A DNA stretch of 20,004 nt from Planctomycetaceae bacterium (GCA_004556055.1 SFIW01000044.1:1-20004); one strand, 5' to 3'. Shown: positions 10,583 through 19,259, counted from the first letter of the stretch. Numbers and translations: made by a program. Notes: generated by a model from the letters alone, not told the origin.

Positions 10583-13246
10583 ATGATTGAAGCGATTAAG
10601 GTCAATCCACGTTCTCTGTCGCGTACCCTCGACTTGCCTGTTGAGAAAGTCGAAGCTGCCGCAAATCTTCTTTACGAAGGACTTTCCGTCCCTTTCATCC
10701 TACGTTACAGAAAGGATCAGACGCAGCTCAAAGACGCCGAGCTCCTCAAGTTGGCCGCCGCTTACGACGTGCAGAGAAAATTCTGCGACCGTAAATATTC
10801 GTACCTCAAAACTTTCGAAGCTCAAGGGAAACTCACGCCCGAGCTCGAAAATATGATTATCGAGACGCGTTCCCCGCACCGTCTCGACGACCTCTACATC
10901 CCCTTCAAAGCGAAGACCGCCGCCGTTCCTCAGGAAGCGCGCGCCAAGGGCTTAGAACCCCTCGCCCAGGCGATCATGAACGCCGCTGACGACAGCGTCT
11001 CCCTCGAAGAACTTGCCGCTCCTTACGTCGACCCCGCGAAGAACGTCCCGACCGCTGACGACGCGCTTAAAGGCGCCGCCGCGATTATCGCCGAAGCGTA
11101 TTCCGAAAACTTCGATCTGCGCCAAAATGCTCGCGGTTTCATTCTCCGTTCCGCTCGCGTCATTTCCAAACGCGCCGAACAGACTGAAGAAAAAGCCCCC
11201 TCAACCGAGAGTAATGAAGCGGCTCCCGAAGCCGTTCTCGCCGAGGAAAACGCGCAAGCCGTTCCCGTTGTCGACGACGAAAAGACCGCTAAGAAAAAGA
11301 CGAACGAAGAAGCTCGCGCTCAGCAACAGGATAAAATCTATTCCGCCTACTACGACGCGTCTTTTGATCTTCGCCGCCTCACGCGCGATCAGATTCAGAC
11401 GCTCAATCGCGGCGAAAGCGCGCGCGTCCTCGCCGTTTCTCTCGACGTCGACAAAGCGAAGCTTTACGAAATCGCGCAGAACGAACTCAAGCTCCAAGGG
11501 CGTCCTTACGAGGAATATCTCGCCGCTGCGTCCCGCGACTCCGTCGATTCCTATCTCCTTCCCGCCCTTGAACTCGAAACTCGTCGCGATCTTGTCGACG
11601 GAGCCCTCGAACAAGCTCTCGAAAACGTTTGCTCCGCGCTCGCCAATAAATTGATGCAACGTCCTTTGCCGCGTCGCCGCGTTCTCGCTGTCGACTGCGC
11701 CTACCGCAACGCCTGCAAGATCGCCGCGCTCGACGAATTCGGCAACCTTCTCGCCGTCGACACGATCACGCTCCGCGGTCAAGACGATCGATGCGCCGCT
11801 TCCGTCGAGAAGATCGTCGACCTCGTGAAGCGTTTTAAATTGAGCGTTTTCGCCTTGCGTTCCGGCTCCGGTCGTCCTAAGAACGTCGACTCCTTCTTCG
11901 CGAATCTCATCGCCGAACATTTTGCGAACGACGACGTCCTCTACATCGACGTCAACGACGTCGGACTCGATTCCTACGCCTCAAGCGAAATCGCCCAGAA
12001 AGAGTTGCCGAACCTCGAAACTCCCGAACGCGCCGCCGTCTCTTTGGGACGCCGTTTGATCAATCCTCTGGAAGAATACGTTAAGGTTTCTCCCGAGTTC
12101 CTTTGCGACGAACCCTTCTGTCGCAAATTGCGCGTGAAGACGCTTCGCGACGTCCTCGGTCGCGTCGTTTCGCGATGCGTCAACTGCGTCGGCGTCGACG
12201 TCAACGCCGCCTCCGCCGAAACGCTCGGCTACGTCGTCGGACTCACGCCCCTTTCCGTCAAAAATATTATCGAATATCGTCGTTCGAAGGGCCCGTTCCG
12301 TTCTCGCGAAGAGTTTAAGGAAGTCGACGGCGTCTCTGATTCCACCTATCGTCAATGCGCGGGCTTCATGCGCGTCGTCGGCGGCGACAATCCCCTTGAC
12401 GCGACGTGGATCCATCCTGAAAGCTATCCTTTGGCGACGGCGATTCTTGAAAAGTATGGTTTTACCGTCGAAGATCTTCGCTGCGCTCAGAAACGCGCCG
12501 CGTTCGCAGAAGCGACGAAAGACGCCGACTACGCTCAACTCGCCGCGGAATTCTCCGCCGCCGGACCGCTCCTCGTCGCCGACGTCGTCGCCGAATTAGC
12601 GACTCCCGGTCGCGACGTCCGCGATTCGCAACCTTATCCAATCTTTAAGAAGAACCTCGTTAAGCTCGAAGATCTCAAGCCTGGTATGGAATTGACGGGG
12701 CGCGTCTCTCACGTCGTTGATTACGGCGCGTTCATCGATTTTGGCGCTATTACCTCGGGCATGGCGCACGTGAGCCGTTTGAGCGTTTCGCATGTCCGCG
12801 ACGCTCGCGACATTCTCTCCGTCGGCGACACGGTGAAGGCGTGGGTTCTCGACGTCGACCTTGAACGAGAACGCGTCGGGCTCTCCCTTGTCGCTCCGAA
12901 CGCCGCGCGCGAACCGCGCGAGAAACGTTCCTTCGACCGCAAGTCGCGCGATGAACGTCAGTCTGGGGATCGCGAACAACGTCGTCCGCGACGTCCGCGT
13001 CCCGAAGGCGCTTCCGACGATCGCCGCGCCGAGAAGGGCGACCGTCGCGAAAGAGGCGATCGCGGCGGCGAACGTCGTGAACGCAACGACCGTTTCGGCG
13101 GTCAGCGGCGCGATAACAATCGTCCCCCTCGATCCGCTCAGGTCTCCCCGAAACAAAAGGCGGCCCAGCCCCTTTCTGAAGAGAAGAAGACGGGCAAACA
13201 GCAGCTTCAAGGTTTTGACGAACTGAAAGAATTTTTCGGACTTTGA
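10583..13246 (+). CDS. tex: Tex-family S1 RNA-binding transcription accessory protein
   Basis: Tex proteins bind RNA/DNA and act in transcription and RNA turnover. The 887-residue protein keeps the Tex order: an N-terminal helical region opening near residue 20 (VEKVEAAANLLYEGLSVPFI, then LRYRK); a YqgF/RNase H-like domain from about 365; helix-hairpin-helix repeats (about 534-605, CVGVDVNAASAETLGYVVGL and FKEVDGV); CAGFMRVVGGDNPLDATWIH; and an S1 domain (about 698-772, MELTGRVSHVVDYGAFIDFG). Three features are unusual. The YqgF strand reads AVDCAYRNAC where typical Tex has a D-P-G-x-R-T-G motif. The usual I-G-N-G-T-A-S-R-E-T-E is replaced by LRSGSGRPKNVD. There is also a charged linker at about 200-250 and an Arg/Asp/Gly-rich, probably disordered tail (about 773-870) ending FDELKEFFGL. 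Ordinary Tex is about 720-780 residues. The start matches the family, but its ribosome site is weak. Confidence 0.9.
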   Translation: MIEAIKVNPRSLSRTLDLPVEKVEAAANLLYEGLSVPFILRYRKDQTQLKDAELLKLAAAYDVQRKFCDRKYSYLKTFEAQGKLTPELENMIIETRSPHRLDDLYIPFKAKTAAVPQEARAKGLEPLAQAIMNAADDSVSLEELAAPYVDPAKNVPTADDALKGAAAIIAEAYSENFDLRQNARGFILRSARVISKRAEQTEEKAPSTESNEAAPEAVLAEENAQAVPVVDDEKTAKKKTNEEARAQQQDKIYSAYYDASFDLRRLTRDQIQTLNRGESARVLAVSLDVDKAKLYEIAQNELKLQGRPYEEYLAAASRDSVDSYLLPALELETRRDLVDGALEQALENVCSALANKLMQRPLPRRRVLAVDCAYRNACKIAALDEFGNLLAVDTITLRGQDDRCAASVEKIVDLVKRFKLSVFALRSGSGRPKNVDSFFANLIAEHFANDDVLYIDVNDVGLDSYASSEIAQKELPNLETPERAAVSLGRRLINPLEEYVKVSPEFLCDEPFCRKLRVKTLRDVLGRVVSRCVNCVGVDVNAASAETLGYVVGLTPLSVKNIIEYRRSKGPFRSREEFKEVDGVSDSTYRQCAGFMRVVGGDNPLDATWIHPESYPLATAILEKYGFTVEDLRCAQKRAAFAEATKDADYAQLAAEFSAAGPLLVADVVAELATPGRDVRDSQPYPIFKKNLVKLEDLKPGMELTGRVSHVVDYGAFIDFGAITSGMAHVSRLSVSHVRDARDILSVGDTVKAWVLDVDLERERVGLSLVAPNAAREPREKRSFDRKSRDERQSGDREQRRPRRPRPEGASDDRRAEKGDRRERGDRGGERRERNDRFGGQRRDNNRPPRSAQVSPKQKAAQPLSEEKKTGKQQLQGFDELKEFFGL

Positions 13247-13273
13247 GCTGCGGCTCTTAAGTAACGTGCGAAG

Positions 13274-13304
13274 ACGCGCGCTCTCAGGAGGGCGCGCGTT
13301 TTTT
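13274..13304 (+). terminator. Intrinsic terminator of tex
   Basis: ACGCGCGC (13274-13281) and GCGCGCGT (13292-13299) form a perfect 8-bp GC stem with a 10-nt loop, followed by six T residues. Confidence 0.9.
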
Positions 13305-13386
13305 GCTTTTTTATTCCGCGACGCTTTGACGCGCGCGCCATGGTTACTCTTCTTGTTTCGCGTATTTTTACGCTCTGCGAGGCATT

Positions 13387-14457
13387 GTGAAAATAGCGCA
13401 AATCGCGGCTATCGCCGCATATCTGCCAAAAGAACGTCTTGATAACGCCGAATTGGTCAAGGCTTTTCCAAAATGGACGGAAAAGAAGCTTGAAGCTAAG
13501 CTCGGCATTGTGGAACGTCCAATATCCGCCGAAGGCGAAACCGCCGTCGATCTCGCTTGCGCCGCGTGCCGCCGACTCTTCGACGCCGGTTTGGCGAACC
13601 CTGACGAGATTGATTTCGTCCTCCTGTGCACCCAGTCCCCCGATTACCTCCTTCCTTCGTCCGCGTGTCTCCTTCAAGCTCGACTCGGACTCCCGAAGAC
13701 CTGCGGCGCCTTTGATATCAACTTAGGATGTAGCGGTTACGTCTACGGTTTGAGCGTCTGCAAAGGCTTGATCGAATCAGGCGTGGCGAAAAAGGTTCTC
13801 TTTGTCACCGCCGAAACATATTGTAAGTATGTCAACGAACTCGACAGCGTGTCGCGTCCGATCTTCGGCGACGGAGCCGCCGCGACTCTCGTCGAAGTTG
13901 CCCAAGCCGAACAGAACGACGCTTTGGGGAACGATCCCGGCGTCGGCCCATTCGAGTTCGGAACGGACGGCGAGGGCGCCAACATGCTGATCATTAAGGC
14001 GGGTGGAAGTCGAACGCCGACGACTTCTGAGACGATGGAGGTGAAAATGGACGTACGCGGAAATTACCGCTCCCAGAATCAGCTCTACATGAACGGCCCA
14101 GGCGTCTTTTCCTTTTCGATAAACGTCGTTCCGCCGATGATCGAACGATTTCAGAAACTCGCGAGGGAAAAGAACGCCGATATCGACGCTTACATCCTTC
14201 ATCAGGCGAACAAATTCATGCTCGATCGTCTGCGAGGCCTTTGCTCTCTCGACGAAGAGAAGTTCTTTAACAACATGGCGACGCGCGCCAACACGGTGTC
14301 GAGCACGATTCCAATCGCGCTTATCGACGCGGTCGCGTCCGGTCTCGTGAAGCCGGGAAGTCGCCTTCTACTTGTGGGATTCGGCGTCGGCCTCTCTTGG
14401 GGCGCATGCTTGGCCCGACTCCCCGAGACCTTCAAAGTCGTTCCCCTAGAAAAATGA
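13387..14457 (+). CDS. 3-oxoacyl-ACP synthase III (KAS III/FabH-like)
   Basis: A condensing enzyme that joins an acyl-CoA or acyl-ACP to a malonyl unit. The thiolase-fold protein of 356 residues carries the complete KAS III triad: Cys115 in FDINLGCSGYVYGL, His272 in YILHQANKFM and Asn302 in ANTVSSTIPIAL. Other family marks are RPIFGDGAAATL (157-168) and GFGVGLSWGA (331-340). It is longer than FabH (about 320) because of an insertion near 173-235. That makes a secondary KAS III (specialised lipid or surface-glycan acyl chemistry) as likely as the housekeeping initiation enzyme. The start is GTG at 13387, with GAGG 4 nt upstream, a tight spacing. It leads a five-gene run ending at 19142. An OleB-like hydrolase lies three genes downstream, but the sequence does not look like OleA. 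I leave out a gene symbol because orthology to fabH is not shown. Confidence 0.85.
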   Translation: MKIAQIAAIAAYLPKERLDNAELVKAFPKWTEKKLEAKLGIVERPISAEGETAVDLACAACRRLFDAGLANPDEIDFVLLCTQSPDYLLPSSACLLQARLGLPKTCGAFDINLGCSGYVYGLSVCKGLIESGVAKKVLFVTAETYCKYVNELDSVSRPIFGDGAAATLVEVAQAEQNDALGNDPGVGPFEFGTDGEGANMLIIKAGGSRTPTTSETMEVKMDVRGNYRSQNQLYMNGPGVFSFSINVVPPMIERFQKLAREKNADIDAYILHQANKFMLDRLRGLCSLDEEKFFNNMATRANTVSSTIPIALIDAVASGLVKPGSRLLLVGFGVGLSWGACLARLPETFKVVPLEK

Positions 14458-14513
14458 CGCCGCGACGAGTCGCGACGATCTGATTGATATTTTTTAGGAG
14501 TGTTATCATAATT

Positions 14514-15911
14514 ATGGCTGAACAGAATTCTAAACCCGCCAAGGCGTGGGGCGGCGTCTTTACGGAAGCGACCGACGCGCTTTTTGAACGATTTAGCGAA
14601 AGCATTAGTTTCGACAGCAGAATGTACGAGCAGGATATCGAAGGCTCGATTGCGCACGCGCATATGCTTAGCGACGTCGGTATTCTCACGAAAGAAGAAT
14701 TCGAAGCGATTCGCGACGAGCTCCTCAACATCAAAGGGACGATCGCGCGCGGCGAGATGGTCTTCTCAAGCGCCCTCGAAGATATTCACATGCACGTTGA
14801 AAAGGCGCTCACCGACAAACTCGGCGACGTCGGACGCAAACTCCACACCGCGCGAAGTCGAAACGATCAGGTTTCTACCGACTTCCGCCTCTGGATTCGC
14901 GACGCGATCGACAAGCTCGACGCGCTTCTTCAGGGCGTGCAACGCGCCTTTGTCGCGCGATGCGACGCCGATTTCGACGTCGTCGTTCCCGCATATACCC
15001 ATACCCAGCGCGCTCAGCCGGTTCTCGCCCCTCATATCTGGCTGGCGTTCGTCGAAAAATTTGAACGCGACCGCGAAAGACTCGCCGATTGTCGTAAACG
15101 CGTCAACACGCTGAGCCTCGGCGCCGCGGCGTGCGCGGGCACCAGCCTGCCGATCGATCGCGAGAAGACCGCCCAATATCTAGGATTCGAACGCATCGCC
15201 GCCAACAGCGTCGACGTCTCGAGCGATCGCGACTTCGCGACAGAGTTCGCTTACGATATGGCGCAGATCGCCATTCATTTGAGCGCTTGGGCGGAAGACT
15301 GGATTTGGCAATCGACCGTCGAGTTCGACTTCCTTCAGCTTCCTCAAGCGTATTGCACCGGTTCGTCGATCATGCCGCAGAAGGTCAATCCTGACGTTTT
15401 AGAACTGATTCGCGGCAAATCCGCGCGTGTTGTCGGCAACTTGCAGTCTCTCCTCGTCTTGACGAAGGGAATTCCTCTTGCGTACGACCGCGATCTTCAG
15501 GAAGATAAAGAGCCGATCTTCGATTCTTTCGACACGATTTCGATCTCCCTCGCGCTCGCCGCGCCGATCGTCGCCGGAATGAAACTCAAGCGCGAATCGA
15601 TCGCCGCGCGTCTCGACAAGGGATACCTTGACGCGACGAGCTTTATGGAATACCTTATTCGTCGCGGCGTTCCTCAGCGCACCGCGCACGGGGTCGTCGG
15701 AAGACTCGTTCGCAAGGGAATCGAAACGGGACGCGCTCTCGCGGAGTTCCCGTTGGAAGAACTCCGCGACGCGTGCGATCTGGTCGACGAATCCGTCTAC
15801 GACTATCTCGGCGCCGTCAACGCCGTCAACGCGATGAAGTCGTACGGTTCCACCGCGCCCGACCAAGTTCGTTTCCAGATCGATTCCTGGAAGAAGAAGC
15901 TCGCCCTTTGA
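14514..15911 (+). CDS. argH: Argininosuccinate lyase
   Basis: Last step of arginine synthesis: argininosuccinate to arginine plus fumarate, cytoplasmic homotetramer. The 465-residue protein starts AKAWGGVFTEATD near the N-terminus, has DIHMHVEKALTDKLGDVGRK and LHTARSRNDQV, THTQRAQPV, and the fumarase/aspartase superfamily signature GSSIMPQKVNPD (about 283-294) with the catalytic serine in its flexible loop. The length is normal. The ATG at 14514 is preferred over an in-frame TTG at 14484, because the AGGAG at 14496-14500 lies downstream of the TTG and the family's N-terminus begins here. Spacing to the ATG is somewhat long at 13 nt. It follows the KAS III gene by 56 nt and precedes the pseudouridine synthase gene by 60 nt, so it is probably co-transcribed. 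Confidence 0.97.
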   Translation: MAEQNSKPAKAWGGVFTEATDALFERFSESISFDSRMYEQDIEGSIAHAHMLSDVGILTKEEFEAIRDELLNIKGTIARGEMVFSSALEDIHMHVEKALTDKLGDVGRKLHTARSRNDQVSTDFRLWIRDAIDKLDALLQGVQRAFVARCDADFDVVVPAYTHTQRAQPVLAPHIWLAFVEKFERDRERLADCRKRVNTLSLGAAACAGTSLPIDREKTAQYLGFERIAANSVDVSSDRDFATEFAYDMAQIAIHLSAWAEDWIWQSTVEFDFLQLPQAYCTGSSIMPQKVNPDVLELIRGKSARVVGNLQSLLVLTKGIPLAYDRDLQEDKEPIFDSFDTISISLALAAPIVAGMKLKRESIAARLDKGYLDATSFMEYLIRRGVPQRTAHGVVGRLVRKGIETGRALAEFPLEELRDACDLVDESVYDYLGAVNAVNAMKSYGSTAPDQVRFQIDSWKKKLAL

Positions 15912-15971
15912 TCGACGTCGCGCGACCCGCGGCGCCACGTTGCATTTTTACCATTGGAGGAGACGTCGAAG

Positions 15972-17096
15972 ATGACGCCTGATTTTGCCGAAGAACCGTT
16001 GAACGACGATTCCGAGCAGGAAATCGAATCCCTTGACGAACTCGAATCGTACGAGTCGCAAAGCGAATGGAGCATGCCTACGGAACAGGTGGGCGAGGTC
16101 GCGAAACGCGTCGTTTCCGACGCCGAGGCCGGATGGCGCCTTGATCTTTTTCTCGCCGCTAAGTTCCCACAGTATAGCCGCGTTCTCTTGCGCAAAGCAA
16201 TTCAGGCCGAAGAGGGCGTCGACGTCGACGGTAAGCACGGAAAACCCTCTTTCCGCCTTAAGCCCGGTTCCGTCGTCTCCTTCAGACTGGTCGAGCCGCC
16301 GCGCGAGAGCCCTATTCCTGAAGATATTCCCCTTGACGTCCTCTATGAGGACGACGACCTAGCCGTCGTCAACAAGCCGTCGAATATGGTCGTGCACCCC
16401 TCGCGCGGGCACTGGTCTGGAACCCTTGTTAGCGCGCTGGCGCATCGTTTCGCCGGCCAACTGAGCTCGAATCGCGGTCCCGCGCGTCCGGGAATCGTGC
16501 ATCGACTCGACCGTGATACTAGCGGCGCGATTATCGTCGCCAAGAACGACGTCGCTCACGCGCGTCTCGCCGCTCTCTTCGAAGAGAAGAGGATTCAGAA
16601 AGAATACTTCGCGATCGCCCTTGGAGGAATCAACGTCGATCGCGAGGTCGTCGATCTCCCGATCGGCCACCATCCTAAGTATCGCGTCAAAATGGCGATC
16701 GCTCCGGACGATCCCGAGGCGAAGCCCGCGAAAACATTCTTCGAGGTCGTCGAACGCTTTCGCGGATTTTCCACCGTGCGATGTATGCCCAAAACGGGAC
16801 GCACGCATCAGATTCGTCTCCACTTGCTGAGTTTGGGGTGTCCGATACTTTGCGACAAACTCTACGGGGGGCGTTCGACGCTCACGAGAGAGGAACTCGC
16901 GGGACAGTATGATCGTTCGCCGAAGGGGGACGAAAATCGCGAATCGACGATTTTGCTATCGCGGCAGGCGTTGCACGCGCGTAAAATAACCTTTGAGCAT
17001 CCGACCTCGGGAAAAATTCTCGAGATCGAAGCGCCGTTGCCTGCGGACATGCTCCAGACGATCGAGGCGTTGCGCGAGTTGCGCCCGTTGAAATAA
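15972..17096 (+). CDS. RluA/RluD-family pseudouridine synthase
   Basis: Converts specific uridines in RNA to pseudouridine; RluD-type members modify 23S rRNA helix 69. The 374-residue protein has an S4 RNA-binding domain (about 55-105, RLDLFLAAKFPQYSRVLLRK) and the synthase domain with LAVVNKPSNMVVHPSRGHW (130-148), catalytic Asp180 in GIVHRLDRDTSGAIIVAK (174-191) and RTHQIRLHLLSLGCPILCDK. The motif order and S4 domain fit RluD best, but RluA/RluC-type specificity cannot be excluded by eye. An acidic N-terminal extension of about 50 residues precedes the S4 domain. The ATG at 15972 is chosen because GGAGGAG (15956-15962) lies 9 nt upstream; an in-frame TTG at 15954 would overlap this site and is rejected. 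It sits mid-operon. Confidence 0.92.
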   Translation: MTPDFAEEPLNDDSEQEIESLDELESYESQSEWSMPTEQVGEVAKRVVSDAEAGWRLDLFLAAKFPQYSRVLLRKAIQAEEGVDVDGKHGKPSFRLKPGSVVSFRLVEPPRESPIPEDIPLDVLYEDDDLAVVNKPSNMVVHPSRGHWSGTLVSALAHRFAGQLSSNRGPARPGIVHRLDRDTSGAIIVAKNDVAHARLAALFEEKRIQKEYFAIALGGINVDREVVDLPIGHHPKYRVKMAIAPDDPEAKPAKTFFEVVERFRGFSTVRCMPKTGRTHQIRLHLLSLGCPILCDKLYGGRSTLTREELAGQYDRSPKGDENRESTILLSRQALHARKITFEHPTSGKILEIEAPLPADMLQTIEALRELRPLK

Positions 17097-17127
17097 TGGC
17101 TCTTCTTGTAACCCGGAGGGAAGAACG

Positions 17128-18042
17128 ATGACGAAAGCTGAGGATTCTCAATATCCGCGCAACGACGCAAATTGGCGCGCGCTCTATCCTTACGAATCGC
17201 ATTTCGAAACGATTGGCGGATTTCGTATGCACTATCTCGACGAGGGCCCAAAAGACGGGAATAAGCCGACCCTTTTGTGTTCTCATGGCAATCCGACCTG
17301 GTCTTTCTTCTTCCGTTCCGTGATTAACGAGTTTCGCGATCAGTATCGCGTCGTTGTCGTCGATCATATCGGGTGCGGGCTTTCTGAAAAACCGAGTCTT
17401 AAAAAGTATCCGTACTCTTTGGGGCGGCGCGGTCAAGATCTGATCGAACTGATCGAAAAGCTCGATTTGAAGAATATCGCTCTTATCGCGCACGACTGGG
17501 GGGGCGCGGTCGCGATGTGCGGGGCGACGCAGATTCCCGAGCGCTTCTCGAAAATCATCCTTATGAACACCGCCGCGTATCTAAGCGATCGCGTTCCTAA
17601 GCGTATTCGACTCTGCCATATCCCCGTGCTCAAACGCGTCATGCTTCAAGGTCTCAACGTCTTCCCGCGCGCAGCGACTCGCATGGCGACTGCGAAGGGA
17701 TTGGCTCCCGACGTCAAAGCGGGGTTGCTCGCGCCGTACGACTCCTGGAGAAACCGTATCGCCGTTTGCGAATTCGTGCAGGACATTCCTCTTTCGCCGC
17801 GCCATCGATCTTACGAAGCGTTGAAGGGCACGGGGGAACGGCTGAACGTTTTTAAAGACGAGCAGGTCGCGTTGATTTGGGGCGTGAAGGATTGGTGCTT
17901 CCCGCCGGAGGTCTTTTTGGACGAGTTCCTGAAGTATTATCCAGACGCGTACGTTAAGAAGATCGAAGACGCGGGGCATTATCTTCTGGAGGATTCTCCG
18001 AAAGAGACGCTTGCTTCGATTCGCGAGTTTCTTGAACGGTGA
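17128..18042 (+). CDS. Alpha/beta-fold hydrolase, haloalkane dehalogenase/OleB-like
   Basis: This 304-residue alpha/beta hydrolase has the haloalkane dehalogenase pattern. HGNPTWSFFFR (53-63) contains the oxyanion/halide-binding Asn55. The nucleophile is Asp123, followed by Trp124, in IAHDWGGAVAM (120-130), instead of the usual Ser. Asp255 in WGVKDWCFP is the likely acid and His284 in DAGHYLLEDSP the base. DHIGCGLSEKP (79-89), LMNTAAYLSDRVPKRIRL and LAPYDSWRNRIAVCEFVQDI (201-220) recall the HLD-III/OleB group, whose OleB members act as beta-lactone decarboxylases in long-chain olefin synthesis. Substrate cannot be fixed from sequence: dehalogenation, epoxide hydrolysis and beta-lactone decarboxylation are all possible. 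A strong ribosome site (GGAGGGAAG) lies just upstream. The gene is 31 nt after the pseudouridine synthase gene and 20 nt before the MoxR gene. OleC and OleD partners are not in the window. Confidence 0.85.
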   Translation: MTKAEDSQYPRNDANWRALYPYESHFETIGGFRMHYLDEGPKDGNKPTLLCSHGNPTWSFFFRSVINEFRDQYRVVVVDHIGCGLSEKPSLKKYPYSLGRRGQDLIELIEKLDLKNIALIAHDWGGAVAMCGATQIPERFSKIILMNTAAYLSDRVPKRIRLCHIPVLKRVMLQGLNVFPRAATRMATAKGLAPDVKAGLLAPYDSWRNRIAVCEFVQDIPLSPRHRSYEALKGTGERLNVFKDEQVALIWGVKDWCFPPEVFLDEFLKYYPDAYVKKIEDAGHYLLEDSPKETLASIREFLER

Positions 18043-18062
18043 TTGAATAGGAGAGAATGTGG

Positions 18063-19142
18063 ATGACGACGGAACGACCTGAGGAGCAGCGTCAGGGCGA
18101 GGCGGGGGTCGCCAAGCTTACGGCGCAGAATCAGCGGCAGAATCTCGGCGCGTTGTTGCAGGAGTTTGGCCAGACTCGCGCGGCTTTGGAGATCGAACTC
18201 GCCAAAGTCGTCGTCGGACAGAAAGACGCGATTCGCCAGATCTTCGCGGCGATCTTTACTCGCGGGCACTGCCTTCTCGAGGGCGTGCCGGGGCTCGCGA
18301 AGACCCTTACCGTCTCGACGATCGCGAAGATCCTCGACGTCAATTTTCGTCGCATCCAGTTCACCCCGGATCTTACCCCTTCGGACATCACGGGGACAAA
18401 CATCCTTGAGGAAGACGCGCAGGGTAAGAGAAGTTTTCGTTTTGTGGAGGGGCCCGTCTTCACGAATATTCTCCTTGCGGACGAAATCAACCGAACTCCG
18501 CCGAAGACGCAATCCGCGCTCCTTCAAGCGATGCAGGAGCGTGAAATTACCGTCGGCGGAACGACGTACAAACTTCCCGATCCGTTCCTCGTGATCGCGA
18601 CGCAAAACCCGATCGATCAAGAGGGGACGTATCCGTTGCCGGAAGCGCAGCTTGACCGTTTCATGCTCAACGTTAAGATCGACTATCCGACCCTTGAGGA
18701 AGAAGAACGGATTCTAACCGCGACAACGCGCGGGGAAATCGCGGTTCCGAAAAAGCTTCTTAACGCCAGAATTCTATTAGGGATGCAGCGTCTTGTGCAG
18801 AGCGTTGCGGCGAGTCAGTACGCGATCCAATACGCGACGCGTCTTGTGCGAGCGACGCGTCCCGACGACGACTCCGCGCCCGACTTTGTTCGCGAGCTTG
18901 TCGACTTTGGCGCCGGACCGCGCGCGGGCCAATTCCTCATCAACGCGGGCAAGGCCTTCGCCGCGATGGACGGAAGATTCGCCGTCTCCGTCGACGATAT
19001 CAAAGCCGCCGCCGTTCCCGTCTTGAGAAAACGCGTCGGCGCAAACTTCCAAGCGCAAGCGGAAGGGATGAACTCCGATAAAATCATCCTCAAACTCCTC
19101 GAAACCGTCCCCGAACCAAAGATCGAAAAATTCGCGAAATGA
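18063..19142 (+). CDS. MoxR-family AAA+ ATPase
   Basis: A chaperone-like AAA+ ATPase of the MoxR type, generally thought to assemble or activate partner proteins, often VWA or DUF58 proteins. From the ATG at 18063 it has 359 residues. Walker A is GVPGLAKT (74-81), Walker B is ILLADEINRTPPKTQSALLQ (136-155), and sensor/arginine-finger motifs follow in VIATQNPIDQEGTYPLPEAQ (177-196) and LDRFMLN. A lid domain occupies about 240-335. The ATG at 18063 lies 9 nt after AGGAG; an in-frame ATG at 18057 is only 3 nt away and is less likely, though possible. It is the last gene of the five-gene run. The usual neighbours (DUF58, transglutaminase-like or VWA genes) do not follow: a terminator comes directly after it. 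The client is therefore unknown. Confidence 0.93.
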   Translation: MTTERPEEQRQGEAGVAKLTAQNQRQNLGALLQEFGQTRAALEIELAKVVVGQKDAIRQIFAAIFTRGHCLLEGVPGLAKTLTVSTIAKILDVNFRRIQFTPDLTPSDITGTNILEEDAQGKRSFRFVEGPVFTNILLADEINRTPPKTQSALLQAMQEREITVGGTTYKLPDPFLVIATQNPIDQEGTYPLPEAQLDRFMLNVKIDYPTLEEEERILTATTRGEIAVPKKLLNARILLGMQRLVQSVAASQYAIQYATRLVRATRPDDDSAPDFVRELVDFGAGPRAGQFLINAGKAFAAMDGRFAVSVDDIKAAAVPVLRKRVGANFQAQAEGMNSDKIILKLLETVPEPKIEKFAK

Positions 19143-19151
19143 CCAAATAAC

Positions 19152-19178
19152 AAAGGGCTCCCAATTGGGAGCCCTTTT
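19152..19178 (+). terminator. Intrinsic terminator of the five-gene operon
   Basis: A perfect 26-nt palindrome (19152-19177) folds into AAAGGGCTCCC paired with GGGAGCCCTTT around an AATT loop. It ends in TTTT and begins about 10 nt after the moxR stop codon. Because it is symmetric with an A run on its left, it could also act on the minus strand, ending transcription of the gene at 19260-20004. Confidence 0.93.
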
Positions 19179-19259
19179 CGTTTGGCTTCGTCTGCCAGTT
19201 CTTTTATTTTATGGTCAGCGACTATAAGAACTTAGTATAAATTGAACGATTATTTGGGT

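Noticed and set aside
14461..14476. CGCGAC/GTCGCG palindrome between the KAS III gene and argH
   Set aside because: With only two bases between the arms it forms just a 4-bp hairpin, and the T run lies 14 nt away, so it is not a credible terminator. GTCGCGAC words are common in this DNA.
14484..14513. TTG-initiated extension of argH by 10 codons
   Set aside because: The only ribosome site (AGGAG, 14496-14500) lies downstream of the TTG, and family members start close to the ATG at 14514.
15954..15971. TTG-initiated extension of the pseudouridine synthase gene by 6 codons
   Set aside because: The TTG overlaps the GGAGGAG ribosome site that serves the ATG at 15972.
13387..19142. A complete ole (olefin) gene cluster
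   Set aside because: Only an OleB-like hydrolase is supportable. The KAS III protein lacks the look of OleA, and no AMP-ligase (OleC) or NAD-dependent reductase (OleD) gene is present.
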